A DNA stretch of 9,509 nt from DATFPQ01 sp035264765 (GTDB taxonomy: Bacteria; Actinomycetota; Actinomycetes; Actinomycetales; Angustibacteraceae): positions 1 to 9,509 of the forward strand of contig DATFPQ010000030.1 of NCBI GenBank assembly GCA_035264765.1. Direction: 5' to 3'. Position 1 is the stretch's first letter, and each line of letters starts with the position of its first letter. The notes beneath the pieces are model-generated. The model was not told the DNA's origin. It was given only the letters and a program-made list of their open reading frames with translations, and did not search any database. Of the stretch, positions 5,674 to 9,509 are shown one piece after another. The translations under genes and the position numbers were made by a program.

Positions 5674-5705
5674 CAGGGTCGTCTCGGGGTCCGGCCAGGG
5701 TTCTT
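5673..5705 (+). promoter_or_regulatory. Three C(A/G)GGGT direct repeats at exact 11-bp spacing
   Basis: CAGGGT (5674), CGGGGT (5685) and CAGGGT (5696) begin exactly 11 bp apart, one helical turn each. They lie about 90-120 bp upstream of the ABC ATPase start. In alignment the units are TCAGGGTCGTC, TCGGGGTCCGG and CCAGGGTTCTT. Direct repeats at this period are typical of winged-helix response regulators of the OmpR/PhoB type and of SARPs, which bind side by side on one face of DNA. No regulator gene is present in the window, and no standard -10 box follows. The repeats are directly visible; an operator role is inference. Confidence 0.42.
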
Positions 5706-5751
5706 CCTCAGTGCGGTCAGACGGCACGGGCGGCCAGGCTGGCTCTCGGGA

Positions 5752-5770
5752 CCGGCGCAGGGTGCGCCGG
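5752..5770 (+). promoter_or_regulatory. Perfect 8-bp hairpin just upstream of the ABC ribosome-binding region
   Basis: CCGGCGCA (5752-5759) and TGCGCCGG (5763-5770) are exact inverted repeats around a GGG loop. The hairpin ends three bases before GGAG (5774) and 12-21 bases before the candidate start codons. There is no T-run after it. It might influence translation start or mRNA stability, or act as an attenuator-like pause; none of these is shown by the sequence alone. Confidence 0.4.
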
Positions 5771-5791
5771 CACGGAGCTGGGGTGGTCGCG

Positions 5792-6571
5792 GTGACTTCT
5801 TCGACGACGGAACCGGCGCGGACGGCCCGTGCGGGTGCGGTCGCCAGCGCGCGGGAGCTGGTCAAGGTGTACGGCGAGGGCGAGGCGCAGGTCAGGGCCC
5901 TGGACGGCGTCGACGTGGACCTGGGCCGGGGTCGGTTCACCGCGATCCTCGGCCCTTCCGGGTCCGGGAAGTCGACGCTGATGCACTGCCTGGCGGCCCT
6001 CGACACCCCGACGTCCGGCAGTGTGGTGCTGGACGGCGTCGAGGTGGCCGGGCTGCGCGACCGGGCTCTCACGGCCCTGCGCCGCGACCGCGTCGGCTTC
6101 GTCTTCCAGTCCTTCAACCTCGTCCCGACGCTGACCGCCCGGGAGAACATCACGCTGCCCCTCGACATCGCCGGCCGCCGGGTGGACCACTCCTGGTTCG
6201 ACCTGGTGATCGACACCGTGGGCCTGCGCGACCGGCTGGACCACCGGCCGAACCAGCTCTCCGGCGGTCAGCAGCAGCGGGTCGCGTGCGCGCGGGCCAT
6301 CGTGAGCCGGCCCGCGATCGTGTTCGCGGACGAGCCGACCGGCAACCTGGACTCGCGCGCGGGGGCGGAGATCTTGGGCTTCCTTCGGCGCTGCGTCGAC
6401 GAGTTCGGCCAGTCCACCGTGATCGTCACGCACGACCCGGTGGCGGCGGGTTACGCCGACCGCGCGCTGTTCCTCGCCGACGGCCGGATCGTCGACGAGA
6501 TGGAGCGTCCGACGGCCGACGCGGTGCTGGACCGGATGAAGTCCTTCGACGGGGCGGGGCGGCGGTCCTGA
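5792..6571 (+). CDS. ABC transporter ATPase, MacB/LolD type
   Basis: Nucleotide-binding subunit that powers the adjacent FtsX-like permease, on the cytoplasmic side of the membrane. In the 259-residue protein Walker A is GPSGSGKST (54-62), the Q-loop is Gln106 in VFQSFNLVPTLTARENI, the signature is LSGGQQQR (156-163), Walker B is IVFADEPTGNLD (176-187) and the switch His214 is in VTHD. The VPTLTARENI and DEPTGNLD forms are typical of the MacB/LolD/FtsE group. GTG 5792 is chosen; it gives an N-terminus MTSSTTEP and has GGGGTGG five bases upstream. GTG 5783, with GGAG five bases upstream, would add three residues and is about as likely. An open stretch further upstream lacks conserved sequence. 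It overlaps the permease gene by one base (TGATG), a sign of coupled translation. The substrate cannot be told from the ATPase. Confidence 0.95.
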   Translation: MTSSTTEPARTARAGAVASARELVKVYGEGEAQVRALDGVDVDLGRGRFTAILGPSGSGKSTLMHCLAALDTPTSGSVVLDGVEVAGLRDRALTALRRDRVGFVFQSFNLVPTLTARENITLPLDIAGRRVDHSWFDLVIDTVGLRDRLDHRPNQLSGGQQQRVACARAIVSRPAIVFADEPTGNLDSRAGAEILGFLRRCVDEFGQSTVIVTHDPVAAGYADRALFLADGRIVDEMERPTADAVLDRMKSFDGAGRRS

Positions 6572-9102
6572 TGCTGTCGGTCACGCTCAAGGGCGTCCGC
6601 GGGCACCTGATGCGCTTCGTGCTCACGTTGGCGGCCGTCGTGCTCGGCGTGGCGTTCGTGGCAGGCACGTTCGTCCTCACCGACAGCTTGCAGACCACGT
6701 TCGACCGGATCGCCGACAACGCCGCAGTGGGCACGGACGTCGTCGTCCGCGGCCCTGAGGTCAACGGCTCGGTGCCGGACTCGAGCGACCTTCGGACCCC
6801 TCTCCCGCTCAGCTACGCCGACCGGCTGGCCCGCGTCGACGGCGTCCGCCGGGCCTTCCCCGACCTGACCGGGTCGGCCGTCCTCGTGGGTCGCGACGGG
6901 ACCGCCGTCCGCAACGGGTTCGCACCGGGTTTCGGGTTCGACTACCGGCCGGACGACCCGGCGCTGCCGCTGACGTCGGGCCGCGGCCCGGCCGCCACGG
7001 GCGAGATCGCCGTCGAGGAGGACACGCTGCGGCTGTCCGGGCTGCACGTGGGAGATCGCACCCGGCTGGTGGTCGGCGGCCGGCCGGAGCCCGTCACGAT
7101 CGTGGGGACCGTGCGCTTCGGCGCCGCGTCCGCGGGCGCCACCTTCGTCGTGCTCGACCGGGCCAGCGCCGTCCGGCTGTTCGCTGCCGACGGCACCGTC
7201 CAGACCATCACCTTGCAGGCCGAGCCGGGCGTGACGCAGGCGCAGCTGCGGGACAGGGTGGCCGCCGTGCTCCGCCCGGGGCTGACCGCCGTCACCGGCG
7301 CGACCTACGCCGCGGAGCAGCGCAGCGCCTTCGCCGAGGGGCTCGGCTTCATCAACACGTTCCTGCTCGTGTTCGCCGGCGTCAGCCTGTTCGTCGGCGC
7401 CTTCATCATCGCGAACACCTTCTCGATGCTGGTCGCCCAGCGCACCCGCGAGCTGGCGCTGCTGCGGGCCGTCGGTGCCAGCCGCCGCCAGGTCACCCGC
7501 GTGGTGCTGGGCGAGGCGCTCGTGGTGGGGGCGGTGGGCGGGCTGGTCGGGCTGCTCGCCGGCATCGGGCTCGCTCGGGGGCTGCAGGCCGCCGTGTCAC
7601 TGGTCGGCCTGAAGATCAGCGGAGGCCTCCCGGTCGAACCGCGCACCGTCCTGGCCAGCCTGCTGGTGGGTGTCGTCGTCACGGGCGGGTCCGCGGTGCT
7701 CCCGGCCCTGCGCGCCGGGCGGATCCCGCCGGTGGCCGCTCTGCGCGACGACGTCGCGCTTCCCGAGCGCAGCCTGCGGCTGCGGGCGGTCCTGGGCGTG
7801 CTGGTGGTGGCGGCCGGCTCGGCCGCCATGGCGATCGGTGTGCTTCGCCTGGAGGGTGGCACCGCAGCCGCCGCGGTAGGCGTGGGAGCCGCCGTGGTCT
7901 TCGTCGGGCTGGTCGTGGCGGCGCCACTGCTGTCGCGGCCGGTGGTGACGGTCGTGGCCGCGCCCTTCGTCGCGATGGTCCGGGTGGTGGGCCGGCTGGC
8001 CCGCGACAACACGCTGCGCAACCCGCGGCGGACTGCGACGACCGCGATCTCGCTGATGATCGGCCTGGCGCTGGTGGCCGGGTTCTCGGTGATCGCCGCG
8101 TCGACCAAGGCGTCCGTCGACAGGCTGGTCGACACCCAAGTGCGGGCGGACTACATCCTCAGCGGCGGGTCGTCGGCCTTCCCCGTCCGGGTGGCCCGGG
8201 ACGCCGCAGCGCTGCCTGGCGTGGCGGCGGTCGTCGACACCGCGGCGGTGCCGGTCCGGCTGGACGGCACGCAGACCCTGGGGTCGGCCGTCAGCGGCGC
8301 CGGGCTGGCGCAGACGGTGGCGCTGCGACTTCGCTCGGGGGACATCTCGGCCCTCGACCGCGGCCAGCTGGCGGTGAGCGCACCCTTCGCGGACGCCCAC
8401 CAGCTGGCCGTGGGCGACCCCGTGCCGGCGGCCGTGGGCGTGCTGCCCCGGCAGACGCTGCGGGTCGGAGCGGTCTACCGGGCGTCCCAGGCGATCGGCA
8501 CCGACGTGCTCGTGCCCCGGGCTCTGTACTCGGGGGCCGTTCCGGCGGCCTACCAGACCTCCTTCGCGGCGTACGTCAAGGCCGCGCCGGGCGCTGACCT
8601 GGCGCAGGTCCGCCGCGAGCTGACCGGGCTGGTCGCTCCCCTGCTGGTCGTCTCCGTGCAGGACCGCGAGGAGTTCAAGGCCGCGCAGAGCCGGCAGGTC
8701 GACCAGCTGCTGGCCATCCTGTACGCCCTGCTCGCGCTGTCCGTGGTGATCGCCACGCTCGGCATCGTCAACACGCTGGCGCTATCGGTGTTCGAGCGGA
8801 CGCGCGAGATCGGACTGCTCCGGGCGGTCGGCCTCACCCGCGGCCAGCTGGGCCGCACGATCACGCTGGAGTCGGTGATGACCGCGCTGTTCGGTGCGGT
8901 GCTCGGCACGGCGCTCGGCCTGGCCCTCGGCGTGTGTCTGCAGCGCACGCTCGTCGGGCAAGGGCTGTCGACTCTCGCGGTGCCGTGGACCCGGATCGGT
9001 CTGACCTTCGTCCTGGCGGGCGTCGTGGGCGTCGTCGCGGCGGTGCTGCCGGCCTGGCGGGCGACCCGGCTGGACGTTCTCAAGGCCATCGCCACCGAGT
9101 GA
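6571..9102 (+). CDS. FtsX/MacB-family ABC transporter permease
   Basis: Membrane subunit of the exporter-type ABC system, 843 residues, made of two FtsX modules in tandem. Hydrophobic segments appear near 16-38, 262-288, 311-336, 358-380, 405-425, 432-452, 488-510, 712-738, 768-790 and 808-828, about ten in all. Two large extracellular domains lie at about 40-255 and 515-705. The duplicated cytoplasmic coupling motif is RTRELALLRAVGASRRQV (291-308) and RTREIGLLRAVGLTRGQL (743-760), the hallmark of this family. Relatives move lipoproteins, peptides or antibiotics, or act as mechanical transmitters rather than pumps; the substrate here is unknown. ATG 6571 overlaps the ATPase stop codon. The frame is open upstream to 6286 only inside the ATPase gene. 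No histidine kinase or response regulator adjoins it in the window. Confidence 0.95.
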   Translation: MLSVTLKGVRGHLMRFVLTLAAVVLGVAFVAGTFVLTDSLQTTFDRIADNAAVGTDVVVRGPEVNGSVPDSSDLRTPLPLSYADRLARVDGVRRAFPDLTGSAVLVGRDGTAVRNGFAPGFGFDYRPDDPALPLTSGRGPAATGEIAVEEDTLRLSGLHVGDRTRLVVGGRPEPVTIVGTVRFGAASAGATFVVLDRASAVRLFAADGTVQTITLQAEPGVTQAQLRDRVAAVLRPGLTAVTGATYAAEQRSAFAEGLGFINTFLLVFAGVSLFVGAFIIANTFSMLVAQRTRELALLRAVGASRRQVTRVVLGEALVVGAVGGLVGLLAGIGLARGLQAAVSLVGLKISGGLPVEPRTVLASLLVGVVVTGGSAVLPALRAGRIPPVAALRDDVALPERSLRLRAVLGVLVVAAGSAAMAIGVLRLEGGTAAAAVGVGAAVVFVGLVVAAPLLSRPVVTVVAAPFVAMVRVVGRLARDNTLRNPRRTATTAISLMIGLALVAGFSVIAASTKASVDRLVDTQVRADYILSGGSSAFPVRVARDAAALPGVAAVVDTAAVPVRLDGTQTLGSAVSGAGLAQTVALRLRSGDISALDRGQLAVSAPFADAHQLAVGDPVPAAVGVLPRQTLRVGAVYRASQAIGTDVLVPRALYSGAVPAAYQTSFAAYVKAAPGADLAQVRRELTGLVAPLLVVSVQDREEFKAAQSRQVDQLLAILYALLALSVVIATLGIVNTLALSVFERTREIGLLRAVGLTRGQLGRTITLESVMTALFGAVLGTALGLALGVCLQRTLVGQGLSTLAVPWTRIGLTFVLAGVVGVVAAVLPAWRATRLDVLKAIATE

Positions 9103-9120
9103 GCCGCGGGGCGGCCCGGG

Positions 9121-9179
9121 TGGCCCGGCGTGGCCAGGGATGGCCAGGGGTGATCAGGGTGCCCAGCGTGGCCCGGAGC
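9121..9179 (+). repeat. Degenerate 9-10-bp tandem repeat between convergent genes
   Basis: About six short units follow one another: TGGCCCGGCG, TGGCCAGGGA, TGGCCAGGGG, TGATCAGGG, TGCCCAGCG, TGGCCCGGAG. They fill most of the 99-bp gap between the permease and the HAD gene. Two exact TGGCCAGGG copies are present. No coding signal is seen. Confidence 0.55.
9131..9146. terminator. Possible bidirectional hairpin between convergent genes
   Basis: Two copies of the palindrome TGGCCA (9131-9136 and 9141-9146) flank GGGA and can form a six-pair hairpin on either strand; on the plus strand the loop has GNRA form. The position, 28 bases after the permease stop and 55 bases past the HAD stop, suits a shared terminator. 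There is no T-run. Confidence 0.32.
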
Positions 9180-9201
9180 GGGCTCGGGGGTGGCGCGGTC
9201 G

Positions 9202-9509
9202 TCAGCGCGCGGGCGCGGCCACCCCTGGCGGCACCCGGACGACCTCCCCGGCGGCGATCCGGCCCAGCAGGTCGACGTCGACGTCGAGCAGGCTGTCCGC
9301 GAACGACCTGCCTGGCCCGTCCGGCACCGGGACGATGTGCGGCACCACGAGCGTCGGCACGCCGGCCGACGTCGCGGACGCCACGCCGGTGGGTGAGTCC
9401 TCGACCGCTACGCACCGGTCGACGTCCACCTCCAGCAGCTGCGTAGCCTGCAGGTACGGGTCGGCGTGCGGCTTACCGCGGGCCACCCGGTCGCCGGTCA
9501 CCACGACGT
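9202..9509 (-). CDS. HAD-superfamily phosphatase, C-terminal fragment (5' end beyond right edge)
   Basis: The last 101 residues of a cytoplasmic haloacid dehalogenase-like hydrolase, probably of the beta-phosphoglucomutase or sugar-phosphatase group. The motif III lysine is seen in VTGDRVARGKPHADPY, and the motif IV acidic pair is in VAVEDSPTGVASA, followed by AGVPTLVVP. The nucleophile Asp of motif I and the cap domain are beyond the window edge, so the substrate and completeness cannot be judged. The reading frame is open to the last base; the GTG at 9504 is internal, since VVTGD is normal mid-domain sequence. Beyond the core, the tail (about 50 residues, ending VRVPPGVAAPAR) is Val- and Pro-rich. 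The gene is convergent with the permease and is probably functionally unrelated to it. Confidence 0.9.
   Translation of the reverse strand, partial: VVVTGDRVARGKPHADPYLQATQLLEVDVDRCVAVEDSPTGVASATSAGVPTLVVPHIVPVPDGPGRSFADSLLDVDVDLLGRIAAGEVVRVPPGVAAPAR

Noticed and set aside
4921..6216. 431-codon minus-strand open frame across the nuclease and ABC genes
   Set aside because: It crosses two well-supported plus-strand genes, has shadow composition (Arg/Pro/Ser/Thr-rich) and no motifs.
7305..8135. 276-codon minus-strand open frame inside the permease
   Set aside because: Thr/Ser/Ala/Arg-rich antisense shadow of membrane segments; no domain recognised.
9121..9179. CRISPR array
   Set aside because: Units are only 9-10 bp and contiguous, without spacers of constant length.
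8934..9446. Plus-strand open frame spanning the permease end and the HAD gene
   Set aside because: Arg/Gly/Pro-rich and overlaps two genes whose motifs are clear in their own frames; the convergent gap contains repeats, not coding sequence.

Overview
The window is very GC-rich, with strong third-position GC bias, GTG as well as ATG starts, and a proteasome-type AAA ATPase. It reads as the chromosome of a high-GC actinobacterium. The Pup-proteasome ATPase and the GAF/RsbW-like pair would fit a Geodermatophilaceae- or Frankia-like lineage, but the genus cannot be fixed from the sequence. It looks like ordinary chromosomal backbone: there are no transposases, integrases, tRNA genes, CRISPR repeats or phage genes.

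Left block, minus strand, read from right to left. A site-2 protease-family membrane peptidase (3316-4452) is followed by an RsbW-like ATPase (2774-3151) and a GAF-domain protein (2246-2752). Then come trmI, the tRNA A58 methyltransferase (1143-2192), and the N-terminal 369 residues of the proteasomal ATPase Mpa/ARC (1-1107, cut by the left edge). trmI followed by mpa/arc is the familiar actinobacterial edge of the Pup-proteasome locus, so dop, pup and prcBA probably lie beyond the left edge. The ATPase-GAF pair sits inside this group, behind its own possible alternative-sigma promoter.

Right block, plus strand. A RecB/Cas4-like PD-(D/E)XK nuclease with four cysteines suited to an iron-sulfur cluster (4519-5628) is divergent from the site-2 protease, with only 66 bp between them. 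After a possible terminator and a 163-bp leader come an ABC ATPase (5792-6571) and its 843-residue FtsX/MacB-type permease (6571-9102). These two overlap by one base and form one exporter-type unit. The last gene is the C-terminal end of a HAD-family phosphatase on the minus strand (9202-9509, cut by the right edge), convergent with the permease.

Regulatory reading. Three genes (trmI, site-2 protease, RecB-like) have a TANNNT box only 6-8 nt before ATG, the layout expected of leaderless actinobacterial mRNAs. The ABC leader is quite different. It contains no TA dinucleotide, but it carries three C(A/G)GGGT repeats at exact 11-bp spacing and an 8-bp perfect hairpin just ahead of the ribosome-binding region. 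The ATPase and GAF genes are in the same reading frame, separated only by one TGA and seven sense codons. I see no clear new defence or mobile system. The best second looks are the 11-bp phased repeats, the in-frame ATPase/GAF junction and the repeat-bearing nuclease.
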